10,468 bases of DNA, taken from NCBI GenBank assembly GCA_003577005.1, contig QEUW01000276.1, forward strand, positions 1-10,468, in the 5' to 3' direction. Each line of letters begins with the position of its first letter. Within the stretch, counting starts at the first letter, position 1. Shown piece after piece: positions 1 through 7,208 of this stretch. A program made the position numbers and the translations under genes. This DNA comes from Chloroflexota bacterium. Lineage in GTDB: Bacteria; Chloroflexota; Anaerolineae; Caldilineales; Caldilineaceae. A model generated the notes under the pieces. The model was not told the origin of the DNA, did no database searches, and saw nothing but the letters and a program-made list of their open reading frames with translations.

Positions 1-38
1 AAAGTGGGTGGTAGCAGGCAGGAAAAAGGGAGTGCCCA

Positions 39-917
39 GTGGCCATTATACGAACACGAGTGGCGGATGACACTTGGGTCTTTACCAGCGAACTCTATGT
101 CGAGGTGAACGCCGGTCTCGTAGTAACCCCCGAAGGCGGAATTTTGATCGACACTCTGCCCTTCCCGTCAGAAACCAGACAGGTGATGGAATTTGTGCGC
201 CGTATCTGTCCCCAGGGCGTCAAGTATGTGATCAACACGCTGAGCCACGCCGACCATGTCTATGGCTCGTATCTCTTCCCCGAAGCGGAATTGGTGGCCC
301 ATGAACTGTGCCGGCAGATGCTGATAGACTACGGCATCCAGGCACTGGAAGAGGCAAAGGAACATACGCCTGAACTGCGCCCGGTGGAGATCCGCCTGCC
401 TAAGCTCGTCTTTAACGAAGGCATGGTGATCCGGCTTGGCGGCAAGACGGTCCACCTGATCCATTCACCGGGGCCCAGCCCAGAGTTGTGCGTCGTCCAT
501 GTGCGCGAAGATAAGGTGCTCTTCGCCAGCGACTTGATGATGCCTGTACCGCACATTGCCACACCTTACAGCGATATCGAAGCCTTCAAACGTTCGTTGC
601 TCAATTTACACGACCACAATCTGGAATCGATCGTCCAGGGGCATGGAGACATCTTGTTGCGGGGCGAGGTGACGAGTAGTATCGATGTGAGTGTCAAATA
701 TCTGGAGGATATCCAGAAACTGGTGCGCCAACTGATGGAAGAAGGCGCCACAAAACATGATCTGCTCAAATACGATATCGAACAATTCGACCGCAGCCGC
801 ATCCCACTCGGTGGCATGGTACAGCAGTTCCATGCCAATAATCTCCTCTTTCTCTGGGAAGAAGCACGCGCTGAACAGCGCCGCCAGCGGCAGTTCGGAC
901 GCAACGGGGCAGATTGA
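39..917 (+). CDS. MBL-fold metallo-hydrolase-like protein with incomplete metal site
   Basis: This 292-residue protein has the metallo-beta-lactamase fold pattern: an N-terminal beta sandwich ([14 protein letters not shown], about residues 26-39), an HxHxDH-like loop, a GD-like Asp and a late GHG motif. Such proteins usually hydrolyse esters, thioesters or phosphoesters with one or two metals; the substrate cannot be told here. The metal loop reads NTLSHADH, so the first His of HxHxDH is Leu68, while His70, Asp72 and His73 remain. The usual PGHT His is Pro146 (SPGPSPE). Asp165 (ASDLMM) and His202 (QGHGD) are kept. The site therefore lacks two Zn1 ligands but keeps the Zn2-type set. A basic, Arg-rich C-terminal helix follows residue 270. 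There is no signal peptide, so it is probably cytoplasmic. The start is GTG, preceded by an AAGGGAG-like ribosome site. It overlaps the next gene by one base. Fold is confident; activity is not. Confidence 0.85.
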   Translation: MAIIRTRVADDTWVFTSELYVEVNAGLVVTPEGGILIDTLPFPSETRQVMEFVRRICPQGVKYVINTLSHADHVYGSYLFPEAELVAHELCRQMLIDYGIQALEEAKEHTPELRPVEIRLPKLVFNEGMVIRLGGKTVHLIHSPGPSPELCVVHVREDKVLFASDLMMPVPHIATPYSDIEAFKRSLLNLHDHNLESIVQGHGDILLRGEVTSSIDVSVKYLEDIQKLVRQLMEEGATKHDLLKYDIEQFDRSRIPLGGMVQQFHANNLLFLWEEARAEQRRQRQFGRNGAD

Positions 918-1735
918 TGGCTGTCGAATCACCCATTACCGATATTGACGCCATTATCGCCGCTATCCAGCACTTATTGCCGGAGCAGCGTCGCCGGCTT
1001 CAACGGCGCCTACGAGTCAGTGGCCTTTTTGTCCCAGAGACGGCTGTTACCGATCAAGAGCGCCTACGCGTGGCGCCAGCGCTCGGTTTGCGCGCTAGAC
1101 AGAGTGGCGTCGCCACCCCGCCATCGCAAATATCCGCGCCAGGCGGTATGGGGCGCGCCGGCTCGGCTGATCTCCCCAATACGAATGACCCGATCCTGAG
1201 TACCACGCCAGCTGCGGATGGAGCCGCCATTTACCGTTCCCCGGTGAGTGGCAAAGTCGTAGTTGGTGGCCCGTCGCCTGCCGGCTCGGTGGATGCCCCA
1301 CACATGATGTTGCCGCTGCCAGGCCAGGCGCCCGAACAACCGATCCAACTTGTCTTTGATGGTGGCAGCAAAGGAAACCCTGGCAAGGGGTACGGTAGTT
1401 ACGAAGTACGCTGGCCGGGTCTGCAGCCACAGATCGTCCGGCTCCAGTTTGGTGACATCGTCACCAACAACGAAGCCGAATATGACACGCTGATCGCTAC
1501 GCTGGAGGCAGTGCTTAAACGGCTCCAGGAGCAGGGGGCCGACCCGGCCACCGCACAACTGGATGTACGGGGCGACTCCTTGCTAGTGATCAACCAGGTG
1601 CTGGGCAAGTGGCAGATCAAACAAGAGCGTTTGCGGGTCCGCTGCCAGCGTGTGCGCCAGTTGCTGGCGCGCTTTGGCCGGTGGCAGCTCAGCCATCACG
1701 ACTGGGCTTTCAGTGTCGAGCGGTTGGGCCACTAA
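917..1735 (+). CDS. RNase HI-domain protein with long N-terminal extension
   Basis: This 272-residue protein carries a C-terminal RNase HI domain (about residues 142-272), the fold that cuts RNA in RNA-DNA hybrids. Visible motifs are FDGGSKGNPGKG with Asp148, NNEAEY with Glu188, and VRGDSLLVINQ with Asp220, matching the first three acidic residues of E. coli RNase HI. The fourth acidic position, normally Asp in an N-x-x-A-D context, appears as Glu268 in SVERLGH, five residues from the C-terminus. Residues 9-34 form a basic helical stretch; residues 60-140 are Pro/Ala/Gly/Ser-rich and probably a flexible linker. No hybrid-binding domain is recognised. ATG at 917 overlaps the upstream TGA (TGATG), suggesting translational coupling with the MBL-fold gene; TTG at 914 is possible but less likely. 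Bacteria with this short domain often use it in R-loop or primer removal, but the role here is inferred. Confidence 0.87.
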   Translation: MAVESPITDIDAIIAAIQHLLPEQRRRLQRRLRVSGLFVPETAVTDQERLRVAPALGLRARQSGVATPPSQISAPGGMGRAGSADLPNTNDPILSTTPAADGAAIYRSPVSGKVVVGGPSPAGSVDAPHMMLPLPGQAPEQPIQLVFDGGSKGNPGKGYGSYEVRWPGLQPQIVRLQFGDIVTNNEAEYDTLIATLEAVLKRLQEQGADPATAQLDVRGDSLLVINQVLGKWQIKQERLRVRCQRVRQLLARFGRWQLSHHDWAFSVERLGH

Positions 1736-1873
1736 CGCAACTGTCCGCAACTTTTTCATCTTCTTAGCCGTCTTGCCTGATAGCAAGTGTGATACACGCT
1801 GTTCACCGTATTGAGAGGGGCATGTGTGCCCTACCGACAGTTCAGGCTGTCTCGGAGGAAAAGGAGGATATCC
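1736..1873 (+). promoter_or_regulatory. Leader of the LysM gene with strong ribosome binding site
   Basis: This 138-base gap has no gene. AGGAGG at 1862-1867, followed by a six-base spacer, places the start of the next gene at ATG 1874 rather than at an upstream in-frame codon at 1811. A small hairpin is possible at 1782-1800 (AGC, two-base bulge, GTGT, loop GAT, ACAC, GCT), and a weaker one at 1818-1831 (GGGCA, TGTG loop, TGCCC). I found no -35/-10 pair with good spacing and no recognised riboswitch, so the gene could also be read from upstream. Confidence 0.55.
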
Positions 1874-2941
1874 ATGTCACCCGTTGCCCACTGGAAGCGG
1901 ATCGGGCTGGCCTTGACCTTGGGGGGAGCACTGTTCGCTCTCTGGTTGGGGTCGGCGCAACTGAGCCGTGCGGCTGACTTCGGCGGCACTATTCCCGCGG
2001 CAGTTCACCTGCCGCTTATCCAACAACAGGCACAACCAGCCGGCGGAGAGACGATGACTTATATCGTGCAGCCTGGGGACACGCTTTCATCTATTGCCCG
2101 CCGGTTTGGCACCACGGTTGCTGTCCTAGTGCAACTCAACGGTATACAGAACCCTAATCTGATCCGGGTGGGCCAGCAGTTGCTTGTTCCCGCCACAACC
2201 ACCACGCCGACAGCCACACCGACCGTGACACCAACCGAGACGATCACCGTAACACCAACCGTCACGGTCACCCCTCCTGTTACACCGACGACCACACCCG
2301 TCTGGAGCGACCCCGATGCACAAATCGAACTCTTTTCTCCACGCGCCAATGGGCTCTACCACAGCCCAGTCGAGGTCATCGGGTTGTCTCAGACCTTTGA
2401 AGGCAATGTCAATCTCCGCCTCAACGCAGAGGATGGCACCGTGCTGGCCGAACGTTTTACCACAGGTGGCTCGGTGGATGGGTTCGACTTCTTCCACACC
2501 TATCTTCGCTTCACCGTATCCGAGCAGGTTTCGTCCACGCTCGAAGTGTTTGAGACCAGCGCAGAAGACGGCTCCGAGATCAACAAGGTAACGGTGCCGC
2601 TCATCCTCATCCCCGGCCAGCGGTTTATCGACCTCAATGCACCGTCGGTTGGCGCAACCGTCTGCAACCCTATCGCTATCAGCGGCTATTCAAACACTTT
2701 TGAGGCCGTCGTCTTGATTGAATTACGGTCGCGCGCTAGCGACGTCATTACACAGACCTTTACCACTGGCGGCAACCTGGGCGTCTATGCTGATTTCTTT
2801 ACGAGCATCACCCATCCCATCACCACCGCCCAACCGCTGCTGGTGAGCGCGTACGAGGAGTCGCCCGCCGGTTTTGGACCGGTCGATGACACTGCGGTGC
2901 CGGTGTCGCTCTATCCGCCAGGCAGCAGTGAGTGTCCCTAA
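1874..2941 (+). CDS. Secreted LysM protein with two Gmad2-like domains
   Basis: This 355-residue exported protein begins with a signal peptide: basic HWKR, hydrophobic residues 11-28, and likely cleavage near SRAA at 31-34. A single LysM domain follows (residues 62-106, [19 protein letters not shown] to [19 protein letters not shown]), which normally binds N-acetylglucosamine in peptidoglycan. Residues 107-143 are a Thr/Pro/Val linker. Two tandem immunoglobulin-like domains of the Gmad2 type come next: about 149-246 ([27 protein letters not shown]) and about 250-348 ([27 protein letters not shown]). Both copies share FTTGG followed by DFF at equivalent places, which supports a domain duplication. 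Cys264 and Cys354 are the only cysteines and might pair. There is no sortase or lipobox motif, so retention is probably through LysM. It is tail-to-tail with the GT-C-like gene, 32 bases away. Likely a cell-wall protein; ligand of the Gmad2-like part unknown. Confidence 0.88.
   Translation: MSPVAHWKRIGLALTLGGALFALWLGSAQLSRAADFGGTIPAAVHLPLIQQQAQPAGGETMTYIVQPGDTLSSIARRFGTTVAVLVQLNGIQNPNLIRVGQQLLVPATTTTPTATPTVTPTETITVTPTVTVTPPVTPTTTPVWSDPDAQIELFSPRANGLYHSPVEVIGLSQTFEGNVNLRLNAEDGTVLAERFTTGGSVDGFDFFHTYLRFTVSEQVSSTLEVFETSAEDGSEINKVTVPLILIPGQRFIDLNAPSVGATVCNPIAISGYSNTFEAVVLIELRSRASDVITQTFTTGGNLGVYADFFTSITHPITTAQPLLVSAYEESPAGFGPVDDTAVPVSLYPPGSSECP
2192..2302 (+). repeat. Thr/Pro linker-coding low-complexity tract
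   Basis: In-frame, imperfect repeats of ACACCNACC-type codons encode the TPT/TVT-rich linker between LysM and the first Gmad2-like domain. Such linkers often span the cell wall and vary in length between strains. The repeat is at protein level as well as DNA level, so it is probably a true linker and not an inserted element. Confidence 0.7.
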
Positions 2942-2973
2942 AGAGCAATGGGGGACAACCGATCACCCGTCGT

Positions 2974-5262
2974 CTACTCAGGGGGCAGCACCTCCAACGC
3001 CTCGACCTGAACCCCGGCAGGCGAGCCGGCGATGAAGAGGATGGTGTCAGCCGCACCGATCGCAACGGTTGTGTTGTTTCCTTCCGGGGCGGGCGGCAAT
3101 TCGGCAAGGGTCAGGCCGACTTCGGGTAGGGCAACTCGCAAGCGCACACCCGGCTCGGTGCGGTATTGAATCCGCAGCAGCGTCCCAGCAGCTGTGTGGT
3201 GCAAGTGGAGCAATGCGGGCGCATCGCCAACAGTGCGTTGTACTCGCCCATCTGCCGTCTGTCGCCGTGGCCCCCAGTTGAGCGCGCCAAGCACCGCATA
3301 CGGTTGTGGCGCGTCCGGCGGCGGCACACAATAGACTGTGATGCGTTCGTCGGCATAGAGCGGCTCCGGGCCGGCGAAGATCGCACTTGCCAGCGCCTCC
3401 GTGTACTCGCGTTCCAGCCCGCCAGGCATTTTGTAGCGGTCGAGCACGACAAACGCTACGTCAAGGTCATGCAGCACCGTCAGCCCAACCGTAGCCGGGT
3501 CCACATGGAGAATATCTGGTCCCAAATGGCGAAAGTGCTGCAAAACGGGCGCCCGTTCGGTCAAGGTACGCGGGTCATCGCGGCTGATATAGGCAACGGT
3601 CAACGGTCTTTGATGCACCGTCTGGTAGAGTAGATACCCCGGGCGGTCATAGTTCATGGGCAGGTTGAGCACTGCCCCTTCATCCGGCAGGGTGCGCAGT
3701 TGTTCGTAAAACGGCGGTGTGTCGGGCAGGCTGATCGGATAGGGCGCCACCCAAAACTCGAAGAGAACCAACACACAGGCGCCAACCCCGGCGATGAGCG
3801 GGAGCCGCGCTCCTGCCCGGTCCGCTGGCGCCGTCGTTTCGCCCAGTTTGCCCCGTAAGCGCCTCTCATGCTCACCTGTCACAGCCACCTGGCCTGGGCT
3901 GCGTAGGACTCGCCGCGACATCAGACTCGCAAGCCCCACCGCCGCGGCCACGGCGATAGCCAGTTGGACCATGAGCGCATAGCGGCTCACACTCCGGCTG
4001 ATACGCATAAAGGGGATTAGCCGGTTGAGTAGCGCATAAGGCGTCCATCGTTCGACCACGCTGTCGCCGGCGGGGATGTCGCCAGCAGTAATATTACCCA
4101 GGTGCAACCGTGGCCCCAATGCCAGCAGCAAAAAGAAAAACGCACAAACGAGCCAAAATGCCGCCCGGCGCCGGTCGCGCCACACCGCCACGAGCGCCAG
4201 CGCCAGTGGCAGATAGCCGATGCTGATGGTGCGTTCGCTCACCGGCGCCACCTGGTTGCCGATCCACGAAAAACTGTCGGGCCGGAAAAGCGTGTGCAGC
4301 CGGTTGGGCACCAGAAAATCCATCACGCTGGCGCTGAGAATGTAGAGATCGGTCGCCGGCCGCACCATAAAACTAAACTGCAACGCTTCGCGCACCATCG
4401 GCGCCAGGATGGGGGCCAGCAGCGCAAGAAAGACGCCTCCCGTCACGCCGGCCGGCAAAAGGGCAGCCAACAGCGCGGAGAGCGCAGCCAGTGGGGTCTT
4501 TATAGGATCGAACCGGCCCCCAATCTCTTTCAGCCTCTGGATAAAGACCCAGAGCACAGCGATACCGGTGAAGAAAAAAAGATAGAGCACAAAATACCAA
4601 TCGCACAACCCAGTCAGCGCGAGAAAGAAGCCGGCCATGAGCGCGCTGCGGAGCCAGGGTCGTCCACGGCGATTTGCGTGCAACGCCCGCAGCAGATAGA
4701 GCGCATAGAACGGAATCCACTGGAGCGCCATCACCTGCATGTGGCCCAACAGGTGCGCCATGTGAAAGGGTGAAAAGGTGAAGGCGAGACCGGCAAAGAA
4801 GGCGGGAAGCACAGAACGCGGAAGGCGAATTTGGGAGCGCGTAATCGCAAGTGTGGAATGCAGCACCCACTGTGTTAACAGATAGACGCCGTACCCGCCC
4901 AACACCCAACTGAACAGGACGACAGCGTTGTAGGCAGGGATGAGACCCAGGCTCAACTGGACAGGAAGTGTCACCAGACCATTGAAGGGGTTAAGGGTGT
5001 GAAAATAGAGACCCACGCCGGTGGGGTGGTAGAGCAGGTCGGTGACAAAGGGAGTCTGCTGGCGCTCCACCAGGGCGATCTTGATCCACCACTGGTTCCA
5101 GTAGTTTTGCCAGCCATCAAAGTCATCGCCGGGGATGGCAGTAGTAAGGTTCAACACCAGCGGCCAGGTCATGACCACGGTAAGGACCAGATAGAGAAGC
5201 AGAACCACGATGTGTCGCCACGTGGCCGGCGCCAGCAGTCGCCTGTACGGCAAAATTACCAA
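2974..5262 (-). CDS. Polytopic GT-C-like membrane protein, probable glycosyltransferase
   Basis: With the TTG start at 5262 the protein has 762 residues. The first membrane helix (about 17-33, ending MTWPLVLNL) is followed by an extracytoplasmic loop with [17 protein letters not shown]. Acidic residues (Asp46, Asp47, Asp49) in the first outer loop are typical of GT-C enzymes, which use polyprenyl-phosphate sugars. About ten more hydrophobic segments follow to residue 450, including [16 protein letters not shown] and a [13 protein letters not shown] segment. After a last helix (about 486-505) comes a soluble outer domain to the C-terminus. Sugar and acceptor cannot be read from sequence; no family name is certain. 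The start is chosen because AGAGG lies seven bases upstream and a good promoter lies just before it at 5303-5331. A longer frame opens with ATG at 5391 (805 residues), but that ATG sits in a hairpin arm, has no ribosome site, and would add 43 residues with no clear role. Confidence 0.8.
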   Translation of the reverse strand: MVILPYRRLLAPATWRHIVVLLLYLVLTVVMTWPLVLNLTTAIPGDDFDGWQNYWNQWWIKIALVERQQTPFVTDLLYHPTGVGLYFHTLNPFNGLVTLPVQLSLGLIPAYNAVVLFSWVLGGYGVYLLTQWVLHSTLAITRSQIRLPRSVLPAFFAGLAFTFSPFHMAHLLGHMQVMALQWIPFYALYLLRALHANRRGRPWLRSALMAGFFLALTGLCDWYFVLYLFFFTGIAVLWVFIQRLKEIGGRFDPIKTPLAALSALLAALLPAGVTGGVFLALLAPILAPMVREALQFSFMVRPATDLYILSASVMDFLVPNRLHTLFRPDSFSWIGNQVAPVSERTISIGYLPLALALVAVWRDRRRAAFWLVCAFFFLLLALGPRLHLGNITAGDIPAGDSVVERWTPYALLNRLIPFMRISRSVSRYALMVQLAIAVAAAVGLASLMSRRVLRSPGQVAVTGEHERRLRGKLGETTAPADRAGARLPLIAGVGACVLVLFEFWVAPYPISLPDTPPFYEQLRTLPDEGAVLNLPMNYDRPGYLLYQTVHQRPLTVAYISRDDPRTLTERAPVLQHFRHLGPDILHVDPATVGLTVLHDLDVAFVVLDRYKMPGGLEREYTEALASAIFAGPEPLYADERITVYCVPPPDAPQPYAVLGALNWGPRRQTADGRVQRTVGDAPALLHLHHTAAGTLLRIQYRTEPGVRLRVALPEVGLTLAELPPAPEGNNTTVAIGAADTILFIAGSPAGVQVEALEVLPPE

Positions 5263-5269
5263 TTCCAAT

Positions 5270-5274
5270 CCTCT
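5270..5274 (-). promoter_or_regulatory. Ribosome binding site deciding the GT-C-like gene start
   Basis: Read on the minus strand, AGAGG followed by seven bases leads to TTG at 5262. TTG codons at 5268 and 5253 are also in frame but are spaced worse. No comparable site precedes the ATG at 5391. Confidence 0.5.
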
Positions 5275-5302
5275 AGCGCGATGGGTAAAGAACCTGCCGA
5301 GG

Positions 5303-5331
5303 AGTATAGCGCAAGTCGGGTTGCGAGCCAA
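5303..5331 (-). promoter_or_regulatory. Sigma70-like promoter for the GT-C-like gene
   Basis: On the minus strand TTGGCT (5331-5326) and TATACT (5308-5303) are separated by exactly 17 bases, giving four of six and five of six matches to the housekeeping consensus. Transcription would begin near 5296, about 34 bases before the TTG start at 5262. This shows that the frame upstream of 5296 is probably untranslated, and that the gene can be transcribed independently of htrA. Confidence 0.55.
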
Positions 5332-5384
5332 GTAGGATAGGGCAGTAGGGGGTGTCCAGAATTTGGAGCAGAGATGGAGCAGCC

Positions 5385-5457
5385 CAAGCATTCCGGGAAA
5401 GGGTCGGCGAGATGTGGGTTAAACGATGCATCTCTGGCCCTTTCCCGGAATGCGGGT
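5385..5457. repeat. Palindromic repeat element, copy 1
   Basis: A perfect 16-bp inverted repeat (GCATTCCGGGAAAGGG at 5388-5403, complement at 5438-5453) encloses a 34-base loop. Within the loop GAGATG (5409-5414) can pair with CATCTC (5429-5434). The arm itself contains the smaller palindrome TTCCGGGAA. CAA precedes and GGGT follows the inverted repeat, exactly as in the second copy at 5544-5616. The two copies have the same length, with GGTTAA and TCTGG at the same offsets. It lies about 55 bases upstream of the GT-C-like gene promoter. It could be a REP-like element, a terminator or an RNA structure; no coding capacity. Confidence 0.75.
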
Positions 5458-5543
5458 GACGCTGATCGCCCCTAATCTACTCGCTTGCGCTGTTACATTG
5501 GGTTTATCTAGTACTACAACGAGACTTTGACGATTGTCGCTGG

Positions 5544-5616
5544 CAAGACCTCCGGGAGGTGACCACAAATAGTTTGGTTAACGAAGCTGATTCTGGTCAC
5601 CTCCCGGAGGTCGGGT
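5544..5616. repeat. Palindromic repeat element, copy 2
   Basis: A perfect 19-bp inverted repeat (GACCTCCGGGAGGTGACCA at 5547-5565, complement at 5594-5612) encloses a 28-base loop containing GGTTAACGAAGC. Each arm also contains the near-perfect palindrome ACCTCC-G-GGAGGT, so two small hairpins can compete with one long one. CAA precedes and GGGT follows, as in copy 1. The arms differ from copy 1 at several positions, but each copy remains fully self-complementary, meaning that changes on both sides have been kept in step. Confidence 0.75.
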
Positions 5617-5626
5617 ATCTAGCCAC

Positions 5627-5672
5627 ATAGACACACGAGCGGCAGGGGAGACCCTGCCGCTCGTGTGTCTAT
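5627..5672 (-). terminator. Perfect 21-bp hairpin after htrA, probable terminator
   Basis: Arms 5627-5647 and 5652-5672 are perfectly complementary over 21 bp around a four-base loop (GAGA on the plus strand). It begins 12 bases after the htrA stop codon, where a terminator or 3' stabiliser is expected. On the htrA (minus) side no U-run follows; the only T-rich run (CTTTTC at 5673-5678) follows on the plus strand. It is therefore not a textbook intrinsic terminator for htrA and may act as an mRNA 3' end barrier. It is unrelated in sequence to the two elements beside it. Confidence 0.6.
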
Positions 5673-5684
5673 CTTTTCTATCCC

Positions 5685-7208
5685 TTAGCGGATGCTCAAC
5701 TCGACCACCTCGCCGGTGTCGCGGCTGACGACGACCGTCGCCGTCTGGCTGCCGGTGCTCAGTTCGGCCACCCAGACGTCTTGACCAGCGCGTACATCAG
5801 GCGAAACGGTACGCTCGGTGATGGGGCCATCAAGCGCGTCCCTAGCCGCTTCGACGGCAATGGCCAGCGCCTGGCGGGCGCTGACGGGGCCTTCCACCCG
5901 CACCGGTATGCTCTCTTCCAGCCCTGGCCGCGTGCCAAGGGTAACACTCAATTCCAACGGCTCGCCGTTGCGCAGCACACTCAACCTAACTTCCTGGCCC
6001 GGCTCCGCCTTGGTGACCAGGTAGGCAACCAGATCCTCGAAGCGGCGCACTGGCTGACCATCGATGGCGGTAATGATGTCGCCGCCGCGCTGGATACCCG
6101 TCGCACTGCCACCGGTGCTGGCTGCCCGTTCAGCGCCGCGAATGCCGGCTGCCTCTGAAGGGCCATTTGGCACGACACCGCTGACATAAACACCCAACGT
6201 TTCGTTGTTGAGTTCAAGCGCCTTGGCCACCTCCGGTCCAATGCTTGTTCCGCTAAGGCCAAGGTAGGCGTAGTCGAACTTGCCGTTGGCGATGAGCGCC
6301 GGCACCACGCGCTGGACAATCGAAACCGGGATAGTAAAGCCAACCCCCGAATTGCTGCGGGTAGCCGACTCGATGGCAAAGTTGACCCCCACAACCTCGC
6401 CAGCCAGATTCAGCAGCGGGCCGCCTGAGTTGCCAGGGTTGATGGCTGCATCTGTCTGGATCACGTCGGGCAGCGTGTAGTTGGTGGAACCGAGCTGGCC
6501 CACCGGCATGCCTCGACCCAGGGCGCTGACAATCCCGGTTGTCATGGTGTTTTCCAGGCCAAAGGGGTTGCCCATGGCGATCACGGTGTGGCCGACCTTT
6601 AGGTTATCTGGGTTGGCCAGGGGCAACGGGCGCCAGGTAAAGCCATTGGGTGATGTCACCTTGACTACAGCCAGGTCGGATTGGGGGTCGGTCGCAACCA
6701 CTTCACCGTCGGCCCACTGGCCGTTGTTAAAGACCACCACCACTTCGGTGGCGCCATCGACCACATGGTTATTGGTGACAATATGCCCTTCGCTGTCATA
6801 GATAAAACCGGAACCCTGACCCCGTTGTGGGGGTAGCTCACCTTCAGGCAGACCGGGGAAGCCGGGGATGTTGGGGAAGGGGAGGTTGCCCAGATTGGTG
6901 CTCATCTCCTTAGTGACCCGGATGTTGACCACTGAAGGTGCAATCTGGTCATATAACTGCGCCAAGGCGTTTTGATCCTGCAGGAGGGAAGCGTCTACCT
7001 GGAGCGATTGGGCTTCAAGCAGGGTGGCCCCAGGTGATGCAGTCACCGGCACGCTAGTCCAGAGCAAGGGGGCGTAGACGGCGCCCAAGACCAGAGTCAG
7101 GGCCAACAACGCCACCAGAGCAATTCTGGCGAAATATGGATTTGAGCGGGTTTGCTCGGTTGCCGGCACCAGGCGATAGTTTGGATCCGGGACGTTCTTT
7201 ATTGACAT
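5685..7208 (-). CDS. htrA: HtrA/DegP-type trypsin-like serine protease with PDZ domain
   Basis: This 507-residue protein degrades or refolds damaged envelope proteins. A cytoplasmic N-terminus is followed by one membrane segment (about residues 28-50), which anchors the protease outside the membrane. The protease domain spans about 82-305 with the catalytic triad His148 (TNNHVVDG), Asp178 (PQSDLAVVK) and Ser261 (NPGNSGGPL). A PDZ domain follows (about 313-425; YLGLSG carboxylate-binding loop, GDIITAIDGQPV). It has a Gly/Ala/Ser-rich insertion at about 359-372. Residues 436-507 form an extra C-terminal module with a helix (ARQALAIAVEAARDAL) and strands ending VVVSRDTGEVVEL, resembling a PepSY-type fold; that part is inference. 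Loop 105-129 is Pro/Gly-rich, as in many HtrA proteins. ATG at 7208 has GGAG eight bases upstream. It is flanked by probable terminators on both sides, so it is likely a single-gene unit. The paralogue type (HtrA, HhoA, DegQ) cannot be fixed. Confidence 0.93.
   Translation of the reverse strand: MSIKNVPDPNYRLVPATEQTRSNPYFARIALVALLALTLVLGAVYAPLLWTSVPVTASPGATLLEAQSLQVDASLLQDQNALAQLYDQIAPSVVNIRVTKEMSTNLGNLPFPNIPGFPGLPEGELPPQRGQGSGFIYDSEGHIVTNNHVVDGATEVVVVFNNGQWADGEVVATDPQSDLAVVKVTSPNGFTWRPLPLANPDNLKVGHTVIAMGNPFGLENTMTTGIVSALGRGMPVGQLGSTNYTLPDVIQTDAAINPGNSGGPLLNLAGEVVGVNFAIESATRSNSGVGFTIPVSIVQRVVPALIANGKFDYAYLGLSGTSIGPEVAKALELNNETLGVYVSGVVPNGPSEAAGIRGAERAASTGGSATGIQRGGDIITAIDGQPVRRFEDLVAYLVTKAEPGQEVRLSVLRNGEPLELSVTLGTRPGLEESIPVRVEGPVSARQALAIAVEAARDALDGPITERTVSPDVRAGQDVWVAELSTGSQTATVVVSRDTGEVVELSIR

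Noticed and set aside
1064..1558. Open frame of 164 codons antisense to the RNase HI gene
   Set aside because: The plus strand carries the clear RNase HI motifs; the antisense protein has none.
4102..4773. Open frame of 223 codons on the plus strand
   Set aside because: It is antisense to the membrane helices of the GT-C-like gene and is rich in Gln, Arg, His and Pro, as expected for a shadow frame.
5263..5391. N-terminal extension of the GT-C-like protein to ATG 5391
   Set aside because: The ATG lies in a repeat arm and lacks a ribosome site, and a promoter with near-consensus boxes falls inside the extension.
5385..5457. Integron attC site, because GTTAAAC in the loop fits GTTRRRY
   Set aside because: In attC the core sites lie at the ends of the structure, not in the loop; the second copy does not keep the motif, and there is no integrase or cassette gene.
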